The notes under the pieces were generated by a model. It made no database searches and was not told the origin of the DNA. It saw only the letters and a program-made list of their open reading frames with translations. From Lachnospiraceae bacterium UBA5899 (GTDB lineage Bacteria; Bacillota; Clostridia; Lachnospirales; Lachnospiraceae), in assembly GCA_002432425.1 (NCBI GenBank), contig DJEL01000023.1:5858-44518 (forward strand): a stretch of DNA of 38,661 bases, in the 5' to 3' direction. The position numbers were made by a program, and so were the translations under genes. Positions 9,577 to 17,863 of the stretch are shown piece after piece (positions within the stretch are counted from its first letter, which is position 1; every line of letters starts with the position of its first letter).

Positions 9577-9819
9577 TTACTGCTGCTGCATGGATTCCAG
9601 CGCTCTTGCAAGCTGGTCGGGGCAGGACGTGGACTTGTATCCGCAGCGAATACCCTTTAATTTTTTAATGGCGTCTTCGGGCTTCATGCCCTCCACCAGA
9701 CGGGAAATGCCCTGCAGATTGCCGTTGCAGCCTCCCGTAAAGCTTACGGAATCGATAATTCCGTCTTTGATTTCTATATCAATGGAAGAAGAACAGGTGC
9801 CGCTTGTCTTATATTTCAT
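9577..9819 (-). CDS. TSCPD domain protein (TIGR03905-type)
   Basis: An 80-residue cysteine-containing protein with the defining TSCPD motif near the C-terminus and conserved glycine/cysteine positions (FTGGCNGN, GIRCGYKSTSCPDQLA). This domain is also found at the end of vitamin B12-dependent ribonucleotide reductases; the free-standing form has no established role. I choose ATG 9819 because AGGAGG (9828-9833) lies 8 nt upstream; the ATG at 9825 would be only 2 nt from it. Confidence 0.85.
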   Translation of the reverse strand: MKYKTSGTCSSSIDIEIKDGIIDSVSFTGGCNGNLQGISRLVEGMKPEDAIKKLKGIRCGYKSTSCPDQLARALESMQQQ

Positions 9820-9862
9820 AATCATGACCTCCTAAATGGAACAAATTTTAATCTAAAGTAAA

Positions 9863-9891
9863 ATTATAGCAGAAATATGTATAAAAATCAA
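9863..9891 (-). promoter_or_regulatory. sigma-A-type promoter for the TSCPD gene
   Basis: On the minus strand TTGATT (9886-9891) and a perfect TATAAT (9863-9868) are 17 bp apart. The start codon is about 44 bp downstream. Strong match, activity inferred. Confidence 0.7.
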
Positions 9892-9944
9892 AATATTTGT
9901 GGAACCTGCAGGAATATTGTCAACGAATTTCCGTATACAACATA

Positions 9945-9973
9945 TTGTTACTTCCCTATAAAAGAGATAAAAT
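9945..9973 (+). promoter_or_regulatory. sigma-A-type promoter for the membrane protein gene at 10001
   Basis: TTGTTA (9945-9950) and TAAAAT (9968-9973) are 17 bp apart, 27 bp before the chosen start codon. It is divergent from the TSCPD promoter about 55 bp away. Confidence 0.5.
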
Positions 9974-10000
9974 GTAGGAAATGTGTTTAAGGAGGGAATT

Positions 10001-10696
10001 ATGTTAGCTACATTTCAAAAAGAATTGCTGTTAAGCAGTCTGATGTTTGTTTTTTTAGTATGCAGCATATTGGGTAAAATTATGTTGGGAGTCCTCTATC
10101 AGAATATGATTAAAGAGACGGAAAATATGCGTGCCACGAAGAATAAAAGGCTGAAACAGTGCAAATTAAAATTTATGAACTGTTACCGCTTAAACCACGG
10201 CGTGGCAAACGTGCCGGTCTTTGTGGACAAGTACTTAAACCAGTTGAAAATAGGGCCGGTTTCCGTGAACACCTTTTACCATCTGTGCGGACAGACCATG
10301 CTTCTGTCGGTGCTCTGCGCCGGAATTGCGGTCTGCCGCAGCATTACAAAAAGCGCCGGTCTGTTTGCCGTTCTTCCTTATTATATAGTCAGTTTTCTGG
10401 GGCTGTATCTGCATTTTGCGGTATCGGCGGTCATGGACATCCGGGGCAGGCGCCGGGTGCTGAAAATCAATCTGGTGGATTTCTTGGAAAACCATATGTC
10501 CATGCAGCTTGCGGAAGCGGAGCTTACGGAGGAGACGGAAGAGGCGCAGGATATCCGCAAGGCACAGAAAGCGGAGGGAAGGACGAAACTTCGCACACCG
10601 GCGGCAAGGGAGGAAGAACCGGAGCCGCAGGAGGCATTTTCTTCCATGAATGAAAAGGAGCTGGAGGAGCTTTTAAAGGAGTTTCTCACGCTGTAG
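10001..10696 (+). CDS. membrane protein of unknown function
   Basis: 231 residues, not recognised. There is a membrane helix at about residues 8-30, a basic cytoplasmic-type stretch, two more helices (about 98-115 and 121-145), then a long charged tail rich in Glu and Ala (about 160-231) ending in a Leu/Glu-rich helix. ATG 10001 is preferred over GTG 9983 because AAGGAGG (9989-9995) sits 5 nt upstream. It is monocistronic between a divergent TSCPD gene and pgi. The acidic tail could be a protein-binding region, which is speculative. Confidence 0.7.
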   Translation: MLATFQKELLLSSLMFVFLVCSILGKIMLGVLYQNMIKETENMRATKNKRLKQCKLKFMNCYRLNHGVANVPVFVDKYLNQLKIGPVSVNTFYHLCGQTMLLSVLCAGIAVCRSITKSAGLFAVLPYYIVSFLGLYLHFAVSAVMDIRGRRRVLKINLVDFLENHMSMQLAEAELTEETEEAQDIRKAQKAEGRTKLRTPAAREEEPEPQEAFSSMNEKELEELLKEFLTL

Positions 10697-10768
10697 AAAG
10701 CATAATAGGACAAAAGTACGTGTTTGCACCATAATCAGATACCAATTTCTTGCATTTCTACTCTTATT

Positions 10769-10797
10769 TTGCGCAATTTCCCCCCATATTTGCGCAA
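10769..10797. promoter_or_regulatory. two TTGCGCAA palindromes in the pgi promoter region
   Basis: The 8-bp palindrome TTGCGCAA occurs at 10769-10776 and 10790-10797, 21 bp apart centre to centre, that is two helical turns. A perfect TATAAT (10817-10822) follows 20 bp later without a convincing -35 box. The arrangement fits an operator pair bound by one regulator on one DNA face; the regulator is unknown. Confidence 0.4.
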
Positions 10798-10886
10798 CTT
10801 TACCTTGAATTTTGCATATAATTCTGCTACACTTGGGTTTGGTTAATTTAGGAATGTCTTTTGAACAAGGGAAAGGAAGTAATGAT

Positions 10887-12236
10887 ATGAGTACAAAAGT
10901 TACATTTGACTATGGTAAGACAAGTCCTTTCATTTCTGCAGGAGAGATTGAAAAGATAAAGAAGCAGACTCTGGATGCAAAGGAAGTTCTGCTTTCCAAG
11001 AGCGGTGCAGGCAGCGACTTTTTAGGCTGGATTGACCTGCCCGTTAATTATGATAAGGAAGAGTTCGCAAGAATCAAAGAAGCAGCAAAGAAAATCCAGG
11101 CTGACTCCGATGTCCTTCTGGTAATCGGTATCGGCGGTTCCTACTTAGGAGCGCGTGCAGCCATCGAATCTTTAAGACACAGCTTCTACAACATGGTAGA
11201 CAAGAGCATCCGCAAGACACCGGAAATTTATTATGTAGGAAACTCCATCAGCTCTACCTATATTAAGCACCTTATGGATGTAGTGGGAGACAGAGATTTC
11301 TCCATCAACATGATTTCCAAGTCCGGTACTACCACAGAGCCCGCTATCGCGTTCCGTGTATTCAAGGAAATCCTGGAAAAGAAATACGGCAAGGAAGAGG
11401 CTGCAAAGCGTATTTACGCAACCACCGACAAGGCAAAGGGAGCCCTGAAGCATGTAGCGGATGAAGAAGGTTACGAAACCTTTGTTGTTCCCGATGACGT
11501 AGGCGGACGTTTCTCCGTTCTGACCGCAGTAGGTCTTCTTCCCATCGCAGTCAGCGGCGCCGATATCGACAAGCTGATGGAAGGTGCTGCAAGCGGCAGA
11601 AAACTTGCTCTGGAAAATGATTTTGAAGAAAATGACTCACTGAAATATGCGGCACTCCGCAACATCTTATTAAGAAAAGGCAAGAAGGTTGAAATTCTGG
11701 CAAACTATGAGCCCTGCCTGCACTATGTTTCCGAATGGTGGAAGCAGTTGTTCGGCGAAAGCGAAGGCAAGGATCAGAAGGGTATCTTCCCCGCAAGTGT
11801 GGATCTTACCACAGACCTGCACTCCATGGGACAGTTCATCCAGGACGGTTCCCGTATTATGTTTGAAACCGTTATGAATGTAGAAACCCCGAAGGAAGAA
11901 CTCGTTATCAACGAAGAACCGGTTGATTTGGACGGTCTGAACTACTTAGCGGGAAAGACCGTAGACTTCGTAAACAAGAGCGCCATGAACGGTACTATTT
12001 TGGCACATACCGACGGTCAGGTTCCCAACTTCATCGTAAACATCCCTGAAATCAACGAATTCTACTTAGGACAGTTGTTCTACTTCTTCGAGTTCGCATG
12101 CGGTGTCAGCGGATACTTAAACGGTGTAAATCCTTTCGACCAGCCCGGTGTGGAAAGCTACAAGAAGAACATGTTCGCACTGCTCGGAAAGCCCGGCTAC
12201 GAAGAACGCAGAGCAGAACTTCTTCCCAGATTATAA
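10887..12236 (+). CDS. pgi: glucose-6-phosphate isomerase
   Basis: 449 residues, the usual length of the Gram-positive enzyme. It interconverts glucose-6-phosphate and fructose-6-phosphate in the cytoplasm. The phosphate-binding signature ISKSGTTTEPAIAFRVF and the second signature GGRFSVLTAVGLLPIAVSG are intact. An upstream in-frame TTG at 10812 exists, but GGAAAGGAAG (10870-10879) is 7 nt before ATG 10887 and the family begins there. Codon use is biased toward a set typical of highly expressed genes, as in the transketolase pair. Confidence 0.97.
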   Translation: MSTKVTFDYGKTSPFISAGEIEKIKKQTLDAKEVLLSKSGAGSDFLGWIDLPVNYDKEEFARIKEAAKKIQADSDVLLVIGIGGSYLGARAAIESLRHSFYNMVDKSIRKTPEIYYVGNSISSTYIKHLMDVVGDRDFSINMISKSGTTTEPAIAFRVFKEILEKKYGKEEAAKRIYATTDKAKGALKHVADEEGYETFVVPDDVGGRFSVLTAVGLLPIAVSGADIDKLMEGAASGRKLALENDFEENDSLKYAALRNILLRKGKKVEILANYEPCLHYVSEWWKQLFGESEGKDQKGIFPASVDLTTDLHSMGQFIQDGSRIMFETVMNVETPKEELVINEEPVDLDGLNYLAGKTVDFVNKSAMNGTILAHTDGQVPNFIVNIPEINEFYLGQLFYFFEFACGVSGYLNGVNPFDQPGVESYKKNMFALLGKPGYEERRAELLPRL

Positions 12237-12265
12237 GCTATACAATTTGAAAAAAATGCATTATA

Positions 12266-12299
12266 ATAAAACGCAGGTGTCTCGGCATCTGCGTTTTAT
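12266..12299 (+). terminator. hairpin terminator after pgi
   Basis: An 11-bp perfect stem (12266-12276 with 12289-12299, arm ATAAAACGCAG) can extend by three further pairs to leave a 6-nt loop. The T-rich right arm (GTTTTAT) is short, so it may be of moderate strength. The A-rich left arm makes it potentially bidirectional. Confidence 0.65.
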
Positions 12300-12373
12300 C
12301 GCGTTATAGGAAATTTCGTCGAATTAGCCGAAACATCTGTTTTGACAAGAGAATGAAGAAAGGAATAAACCTT

Positions 12374-13345
12374 ATGGATAAAGTAAAGATTGTCATACTG
12401 GAACGCAACAGCGTCGGTGTGGACACGCCGGTGGACTGCTTTGAAGAGCTGGGCGAAGTGACCTGCTATCCCAACACCACCACGGCAGAGGAAGTAAGAG
12501 AGCGCACGAAGGGCGCGGATATTATTGTGGCAAATAAGGCGCGCTTAAATGAGGAGTCCTTAAAGGAGTCCCCCAATGTAAAGCTTATCTGCGAATTTGC
12601 CACCGGCTTTGACAACTGCGACCTGGAATATTGCAACAGCCGCGGTATCAAGGTTGCCAATGTGGCGGACTACTGCACGGATATGGTAGCACAGCACACG
12701 TTCACCCTGATGCTTACCCTTTTGCAGAAGCTTCCCCATTATGATGAATATGTAAAATCCGGCGCCTATGCGGCGCAGGACCGTTTTTCCAATTTTGATG
12801 AGCCCTTCACGGAACTGGCCGGCAAGACCTGGGGCATTGTGGGAATGGGTCACATCGGCAAAAAAGTGGCGCATATTGCCACTGCCTTCGGCTGCCGTGT
12901 GATTTTCCACTCCGTAACCGGCAAAAGCACCGTCACGGAATACGAACAGGTGGACAAGGATACCCTGTTAAGAGAAAGCGATTTCCTTTCCCTGCACTGT
13001 CCGCTGAGCGATTTAACCCGGGATTTTATTGACAAAGAAGCGCTCCGGAAAATGAAAAAGACCGCAGTGCTTGTGAACGTGGCAAGGGGGCCCGTGGTAA
13101 ATAATGCCGATTTGTACGAGGCGCTGATGAATGGGGAAATCATGGCAGCAGGCCTGGATGTACTGGAAAAGGAGCCGCTGCAGCTTTCCAATCCCTTAAG
13201 TAAAATCAAGGACAGCAACAAGCTAATCATTACCCCGCATCTGGCATGGGCGAGTGTGGAAGCCCGATTCCGCTGCGTTAACGAGGCATACTTAAATGCC
13301 AAAGCGTTCCTGAACGGAGAGTTCCGTAACATAGTGAATCCGTAG
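12374..13345 (+). CDS. D-isomer-specific 2-hydroxyacid dehydrogenase
   Basis: 323 residues. The NAD-binding fold shows GMGHIGKKVA (Rossmann glycine loop), followed by the conserved substrate arginine in VNVARGPVV, the glutamate in VLEKEP and the histidine in ITPHLAWA, giving the Arg-Glu-His catalytic set. It should reduce a 2-keto acid such as hydroxypyruvate, glyoxylate or pyruvate; which one cannot be told. ATG 12374 is preferred over 12353 because AAAGGAA (12359-12365) lies about 9 nt upstream. The GtrA gene follows 28 bp later. Confidence 0.9.
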   Translation: MDKVKIVILERNSVGVDTPVDCFEELGEVTCYPNTTTAEEVRERTKGADIIVANKARLNEESLKESPNVKLICEFATGFDNCDLEYCNSRGIKVANVADYCTDMVAQHTFTLMLTLLQKLPHYDEYVKSGAYAAQDRFSNFDEPFTELAGKTWGIVGMGHIGKKVAHIATAFGCRVIFHSVTGKSTVTEYEQVDKDTLLRESDFLSLHCPLSDLTRDFIDKEALRKMKKTAVLVNVARGPVVNNADLYEALMNGEIMAAGLDVLEKEPLQLSNPLSKIKDSNKLIITPHLAWASVEARFRCVNEAYLNAKAFLNGEFRNIVNP

Positions 13346-13373
13346 ATACAGACAGAAAAGAAAGAGGATGGAT

Positions 13374-13799
13374 ATGATAAATAAATGCAAAGAATTGATG
13401 ATAAAATACCGGGAAATTCTGGTTTACCTCATTGTGGGCGTACTCACCACCATTGTTTCCTGGGTGGTATGCTTCTTACTGAAGTTCCCGTTTGACCCCA
13501 CTGTAACATGGCAGAATTTCGTAATCAATACCGGCGGCTGGCTGGCCGGCGTACTGTTTTCCTATCCGCTGAACCGGAAATTGGTGTTCAAGAGCACCAA
13601 TCCCCATGTGATAAAGGAATTTTTACAGTTTGCCGGTTCCACCGTGTCCACCTGGCTGCTTGACATCATCATCATGGAAGTAACGGTCAACGTGCTTCAC
13701 ATGGATTACTGGATTGCCAAGATTTTCATTTCTGCAGTTTTAGTTACCATTATCAACTATGTGCTGCGTAAAGTCCTGATTTTCAACAAGAAGAAATAG
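13374..13799 (+). CDS. GtrA-family membrane protein
   Basis: 141 residues with four predicted membrane helices and the family's typical FVINTGGWLAGVLFSYPLN and YVLRKVLIF segments. GtrA-like proteins are thought to move lipid-linked sugars across the membrane or assist glycosyltransferases that decorate the cell surface. ATG 13374 is preferred over 13368 because GAGG (13364-13367) is then 6 nt away. It ends 3 bp before the convergent copZ stop. Confidence 0.85.
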   Translation: MINKCKELMIKYREILVYLIVGVLTTIVSWVVCFLLKFPFDPTVTWQNFVINTGGWLAGVLFSYPLNRKLVFKSTNPHVIKEFLQFAGSTVSTWLLDIIIMEVTVNVLHMDYWIAKIFISAVLVTIINYVLRKVLIFNKKK

Positions 13800-13802
13800 A
13801 TT

Positions 13803-14057
13803 TTACTTTCCGAATCCGAATAAGCCTTTCTTTTCGTAGGGTTCTGCCTCTACGGAAAGAAGCTTGTAGCCGGTAGGTTCTATCACTTCCTGCAGCTTTG
13901 CCTCATCTAAAGGCTCTTCGCTGATAATGACACATTCGCCCTTGGAATGGGAAGCATTTACCTTCTTTACCTTGAAAGCCTGGCGAATGGCATCGTTTAC
14001 ATGGGATTCACACATCCCGCACATCATACCGTCAATTTTTAAGGTTGTCTTTGTCAT
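13803..14057 (-). CDS. copZ: CopZ-like heavy-metal-associated chaperone
   Basis: 84 residues with one HMA domain. The metal site is C13-G-M-C16 in GMMCGMCESHV, where most CopZ proteins have MxCxxC as here. A short C-terminal tail (EKKGLFGFGK) is extra. It probably carries Cu(I) to or from the CopA ATPase encoded just upstream (32-bp gap) in the csoR-copA-copZ operon. AGGAG precedes ATG 14057. Confidence 0.85.
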   Translation of the reverse strand: MTKTTLKIDGMMCGMCESHVNDAIRQAFKVKKVNASHSKGECVIISEEPLDEAKLQEVIEPTGYKLLSVEAEPYEKKGLFGFGK

Positions 14058-14089
14058 AGTTTTTTTCTCCTTTTTATTTTGCTATATGG

Positions 14090-16333
14090 TTATTGATATA
14101 ACTTACAGAAATTTAACCGCAGGGCATTGGATACCACGCAGAAGCTGGAAAGGCTCATGGCTGCGGCGCCGAACATGGGATTTAAGGTAAGTCCCAGACT
14201 TACAAATACGCCGGCTGCCAGAGGAATGCCGATGATATTGTAAATAAATGCCCAGAACAGGTTCTCATGGATGTTGCGGAGAGCGGAGCGGCTTAACTTG
14301 ATGGCTGCGGGCACATCCGCAAGGGTGCTCTTCATCAGCACTACATCCGCTGCGTCAATGGCTACATCCGTACCGGCGCCGATGGCAATGCCGATATCGG
14401 CAGAGGTAAGAGCGGGCGCATCGTTGATGCCGTCCCCCACCATGGCAACCTTGCCTTTTTTCTTGAGGTCGCGGATAACGGCTTCCTTGCCGTCCGGCAG
14501 AACACCGGCAATGACTTCGTCCACACCGGCTTCGGCGCCGATGGCTTTCGCACTTCTTTCGTTGTCGCCGGTCAGCATAACCACATGGATGCCCATGCTC
14601 TGCAGTCTTTTAATAGCGGCGGGGCTGTCTTCACGGATGGCGTCCGCAACGGCGATAAAGCCTAAGAAGCGGCTGCCTTTTAAGAAGGCAAGGGGTGTTT
14701 TGCCCGCTGCGGCAAGCTCGTCCGCTTTCTTTTTGTCGGCTTCGGATATAGAAGTTTGGTTTTCCATAAATTTCACACTGCCGCCGCAGAGGGTTTCGCC
14801 CTGCAGGGAAGCGGTCAGACCGTTGCCGGGAAGAGCGGTGAAATCGGAAACATCATCGGCCTTGAGGGCATGTTCTGTTCCATAATCGCAGACGGCTTTT
14901 GCCAGAGGATGCTCACTTTTCTGTTCCAGAGAGAAGGCGGTCTGTAAAAGCTCCTCTTCGGAAACACCGTCAGCCGGACAGATATCGGTGACCTTCGGCT
15001 CTCCCTTGGTGATGGTGCCGGTTTTATCCAGGGCAATGATTTTGACCTTGCCGGCTTCTTCCAGGGAAACGGCGGTCTTAAAGAGAATACCGTTTTTGGC
15101 GCCCAGGCCGTTGCCCACCATAATGGCGACGGGAGTGGCAAGTCCCAGTGCACAGGGACAACTGATAACTAAAACGGAAATGGCACGGGCAAGCGCATAG
15201 GGGAAGGTCTGCCCGATAAGCATCCATACAATCAGGGTAATCAGGGAAATCGTCATAACCACCGGTACAAAAACACCGGAAACCTTATCCGCAATTTTCG
15301 TAATTGGAGCCTTGGTGGCGGAAGCATCCTTTACCATTTTGATAATCTGGGAAAGGGTGGTGTCCTCACCGACACGGGAGGCTTCACAGGTTAAAAATCC
15401 GGACTGGTTTATCGTGGCGGCGGAAACCATGTCGCCTTTTACCTTGTCCACGGGAACGCTTTCCCCGGTGAGAGCCGCTTCGTTTACGGCACCGCTGCCA
15501 TCCGTTACAATACCGTCCACGGGAATGCTTTCGCCGGGACGCACCACAAAAATGTCACCTTTCTTTACCTGCTCAATGGGAACCGTCACTTTCTTGCCGT
15601 CCCGAAGGAGTACGGCGGTCCTGGGAGCCAGCTTCATAAGGCTCTTTAAGGCGGAAGTGGTCTTGCCCTTGGAATGGGCTTCCAGCATTTTGCCCAGAGT
15701 AATCAGGGTTAAAATCATGGCGGCGGACTCAAAATAAAATTCGTCCATCAGCATCATAATGCGATCCATGTCCATATTTACATAGGCATCCGACATCATA
15801 AACAGGACGGTTACGCTCCAGATAAAGGAAGCGGAGGAGCCCAGGGCAACCAGCGTGTCCATGTTGGGAGCACGGTGCCAGAGTCCCTGAAAGCCGCTGA
15901 TGAAAAAACGCTGGTTAATCACCATGATAATACCGGCAAGCAGAAGCTCAATGAGTCCCATTGCCATGTGGTTGTCTGCGAGGAAGGAGGGCAGCGGCCA
16001 TCCCCACATCATATGTCCCATGGAAAAATACATGAGAATTAACAGAAAAATCAGGGAGGCGATAAAACGCTTCCGGAGAGCAGGCGTTTCCGTATCCTTT
16101 AATTCATCGGCTTCCTCGGAAACGGAAGCATTCTTTTTATCTAAGGAAGCCTTGTATCCGGCTGCCTTTACGGCTGCCATGATATCTTTGGGAGAGGCAG
16201 TTCCTTCCACTCCCATGGAATTGGTCAGCAGATTGACGGCACAGGTGGTAACACCCGGCACCTTGGAAACTGCTTTTTCCACGCGGGCACTGCAGGCTGC
16301 ACAGTGCATGCCGCTTACATGATATTGTTCCAT
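14090..16333 (-). CDS. copA: CopA copper-exporting P1B-type ATPase
   Basis: 747 residues. One N-terminal HMA domain carries C11-A-A-C14. The transmembrane CPC motif lies in ISCPCALGLATP (about residue 391), the phosphorylated aspartate in DKTGTITKG (about 433), the P1B-specific histidine in SEHPLA, and the hinge motif GDGINDAPAL (about 630). The CPC motif, HMA domain and the CsoR neighbour together support Cu(I) export. It is second in the operon, 24 bp after csoR, with AAAGGA before ATG 16333. Only one HMA domain is present, as in several Clostridia; the separate CopZ follows. Confidence 0.95.
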   Translation of the reverse strand: MEQYHVSGMHCAACSARVEKAVSKVPGVTTCAVNLLTNSMGVEGTASPKDIMAAVKAAGYKASLDKKNASVSEEADELKDTETPALRKRFIASLIFLLILMYFSMGHMMWGWPLPSFLADNHMAMGLIELLLAGIIMVINQRFFISGFQGLWHRAPNMDTLVALGSSASFIWSVTVLFMMSDAYVNMDMDRIMMLMDEFYFESAAMILTLITLGKMLEAHSKGKTTSALKSLMKLAPRTAVLLRDGKKVTVPIEQVKKGDIFVVRPGESIPVDGIVTDGSGAVNEAALTGESVPVDKVKGDMVSAATINQSGFLTCEASRVGEDTTLSQIIKMVKDASATKAPITKIADKVSGVFVPVVMTISLITLIVWMLIGQTFPYALARAISVLVISCPCALGLATPVAIMVGNGLGAKNGILFKTAVSLEEAGKVKIIALDKTGTITKGEPKVTDICPADGVSEEELLQTAFSLEQKSEHPLAKAVCDYGTEHALKADDVSDFTALPGNGLTASLQGETLCGGSVKFMENQTSISEADKKKADELAAAGKTPLAFLKGSRFLGFIAVADAIREDSPAAIKRLQSMGIHVVMLTGDNERSAKAIGAEAGVDEVIAGVLPDGKEAVIRDLKKKGKVAMVGDGINDAPALTSADIGIAIGAGTDVAIDAADVVLMKSTLADVPAAIKLSRSALRNIHENLFWAFIYNIIGIPLAAGVFVSLGLTLNPMFGAAAMSLSSFCVVSNALRLNFCKLYQ

Positions 16334-16357
16334 ATTGTATCCTTTCTGACTCCCCGG

Positions 16358-16669
16358 CTACCGCATCAGCTTCTGCAGCGTCGTAACCAGTTCGTCAATC
16401 ACTTCATCTTTGCCGTCACGGATATCCCTGGCAACGCAGGTGTGGATGTGACTGGCAAGGAGTTCTTTATTAAAAGCGTTGACGGCGGCACTGACGGCAG
16501 CGGACTGGGTTAAAATATCGTTGCAGTACGCATCATCCTCAATCATGGATTGGATGCCGCGGATTTGTCCCTCAATTCTTTTCAGACGGTTTAAAAGCTT
16601 TTTTTTCTGCTCCTCCGTTCGCATGGTATTTTTATTGCTGCAACAACAGTGTTTGCTATTTTCGCTCAT
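16358..16669 (-). CDS. csoR: CsoR-type copper-sensing repressor
   Basis: 103 residues, all-helical CsoR/RcnR family. The Cu(I) ligands C49, H74 and C78 have exactly the C-x24-H-x3-C spacing of CsoR. An unusual N-terminal CCC cluster (residues 8-10) could bind extra metal or be a tail artefact of the start choice; GGAGG about 6 nt before ATG 16669 supports this start. It probably represses its own operon through the two GC-rich dyads just upstream and is released by Cu(I). Confidence 0.92.
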   Translation of the reverse strand: MSENSKHCCCSNKNTMRTEEQKKKLLNRLKRIEGQIRGIQSMIEDDAYCNDILTQSAAVSAAVNAFNKELLASHIHTCVARDIRDGKDEVIDELVTTLQKLMR

Positions 16670-16694
16670 AATAACCTCCGTATATTTTCACATT

Positions 16695-16711
16695 ATACCC
16701 CGTGGGGGTAT
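16695..16711. promoter_or_regulatory. CsoR-type operator 1
   Basis: ATACCCCGTGGGGGTAT is a perfect 7-3-7 dyad of the form known for CsoR (ATACCCC, 3 bp, GGGGTAT). It lies between the probable transcription start and the csoR start codon and overlaps a second TATAAT-like box on the minus strand. Confidence 0.85.
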
Positions 16712-16715
16712 CTTG

Positions 16716-16744
16716 AATGTATACCCCCATAGGGTATTTGTCAA
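16716..16744 (-). promoter_or_regulatory. promoter of the csoR-copA-copZ operon
   Basis: On the minus strand a perfect TTGACA (16739-16744) is followed 17 bp later by TACATT (16716-16721). The 17-bp spacer is almost exactly operator 2, so repressor binding should block RNA polymerase directly. Confidence 0.75.
16721..16737. promoter_or_regulatory. CsoR-type operator 2
   Basis: ATACCCCCATAGGGTAT is a 7-3-7 dyad with one mismatched pair, centred 26 bp from operator 1. It fills the promoter spacer. Confidence 0.8.
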
Positions 16745-16805
16745 GACAAAAATTTAAAAAATATATTTATTTTTGCTCATTTTTAAGGTGATTTTACAAA
16801 AGCTA

Positions 16806-16834
16806 TTGGAAGATGTTTTGGGGTGTGATATACT
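16806..16834 (+). promoter_or_regulatory. sigma-A-type promoter for mraY
   Basis: TTGGAA (16806-16811) and TATACT (16829-16834) are 17 bp apart with an extended -10 TG at 16826-16827. The mraY start codon is 33 bp downstream. Confidence 0.6.
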
Positions 16835-16867
16835 TTTTAAGTTAATTGAAATGGGAGGATTGGTTCT

Positions 16868-17833
16868 ATGTTTGCGTATTTTTTCCCGGACAGGCTTCCG
16901 GTCATTGCGTTTGCGGGTATTCTGTTTACATTTGCGGCTACCTGTATTTTAATCAGTAAATGTGCAGGCTTTCTGCCGAAGGATCAGGGCAGGGATTTTG
17001 CAGTGGACGGCCAAAAATCCGCAGGCAAACCGAGAGGGGCGGGCATTATCTTCGTACTGGTATTTGCGGTGTGCACGCTTTTGTTTTCCGATATCAGCCT
17101 GGAGCTCTGCATTTACCTGATACTGACCGTTATCGAAATGCTGACCGGCTTTTTTGACGATACGGCGGAAAAGCCTTGGGGAGAATGGAAAAAAGGCATT
17201 TTGGACTTATTGGTGGCAGTGGCGATTTCCGCTACCTACATTCATTACAACGGCTGCGGAATTACCTTTTTCGGCATGAATTTTATCCTTCATCCGGCGG
17301 TATTTATGATTTGTGCCATTGTTCTGGTATGGGTGTCCATCAATGTGACGAACTGTGCGGACGGCGTGGACGGGCTCTCCGGTACGCTTACCATTGTGAC
17401 TCTCACGACGATTTATCTGATTGGAAAATTATTAAATACGGGAAATGATTTGCATTTTTCCATACTTTTATTCATAGCATGTATTTTGGGATATCTGTGG
17501 TACAATGCCACCCCCAGCCGGCTTTTGATGGGGGATGCCGGTTCCAGAGCCATGGGTGTTTTTATCAGTATTGCCATCTTAAAGACGGGAAGTCCGTTCC
17601 TTTATATTCCGGCTGCATTCATCCTGATTGCGGACGGCGGTCTCGGACTGCTTAAGGTTTCGCTTATCCGCGTCTTCAAAATTCATATTTTGAAAAACAC
17701 ACTGACACCGCTTCATGACCATGTAAGAAAAAAGAAAGGCTGGTCCAATACACAGACTGTATTCCGGTTTGCAATTTTGCAGATTGTAATTTCCGCAGCG
17801 ACTATATACGGTTTACAGCTCATTTTACACTAA
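16868..17833 (+). CDS. mraY: MraY-type phospho-N-acetylmuramoyl-pentapeptide transferase
   Basis: 321 residues with about ten membrane helices. Signature loops of the polyprenyl-phosphate sugar-1-P transferase family are present: GFFDDTAEK (about 94-102), NVTNCADGVDGLSG (159-172), LLMGDAGS (219-226) and PLHDHVRKKKGWSN (281-294), which corresponds to the HHH loop special to MraY. It should make lipid I, the substrate of MurG encoded in this window. The NCADGVDG variant of the usual DGLDG loop is, as I recall it, normal in Lachnospiraceae. A WecA/TagO-like role is less likely because of the C-terminal loop. GGAGG precedes ATG 16868. Confidence 0.85.
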   Translation: MFAYFFPDRLPVIAFAGILFTFAATCILISKCAGFLPKDQGRDFAVDGQKSAGKPRGAGIIFVLVFAVCTLLFSDISLELCIYLILTVIEMLTGFFDDTAEKPWGEWKKGILDLLVAVAISATYIHYNGCGITFFGMNFILHPAVFMICAIVLVWVSINVTNCADGVDGLSGTLTIVTLTTIYLIGKLLNTGNDLHFSILLFIACILGYLWYNATPSRLLMGDAGSRAMGVFISIAILKTGSPFLYIPAAFILIADGGLGLLKVSLIRVFKIHILKNTLTPLHDHVRKKKGWSNTQTVFRFAILQIVISAATIYGLQLILH

Positions 17834-17863
17834 AACGGCTTGTATGGGATAAAGGGAATGTAT

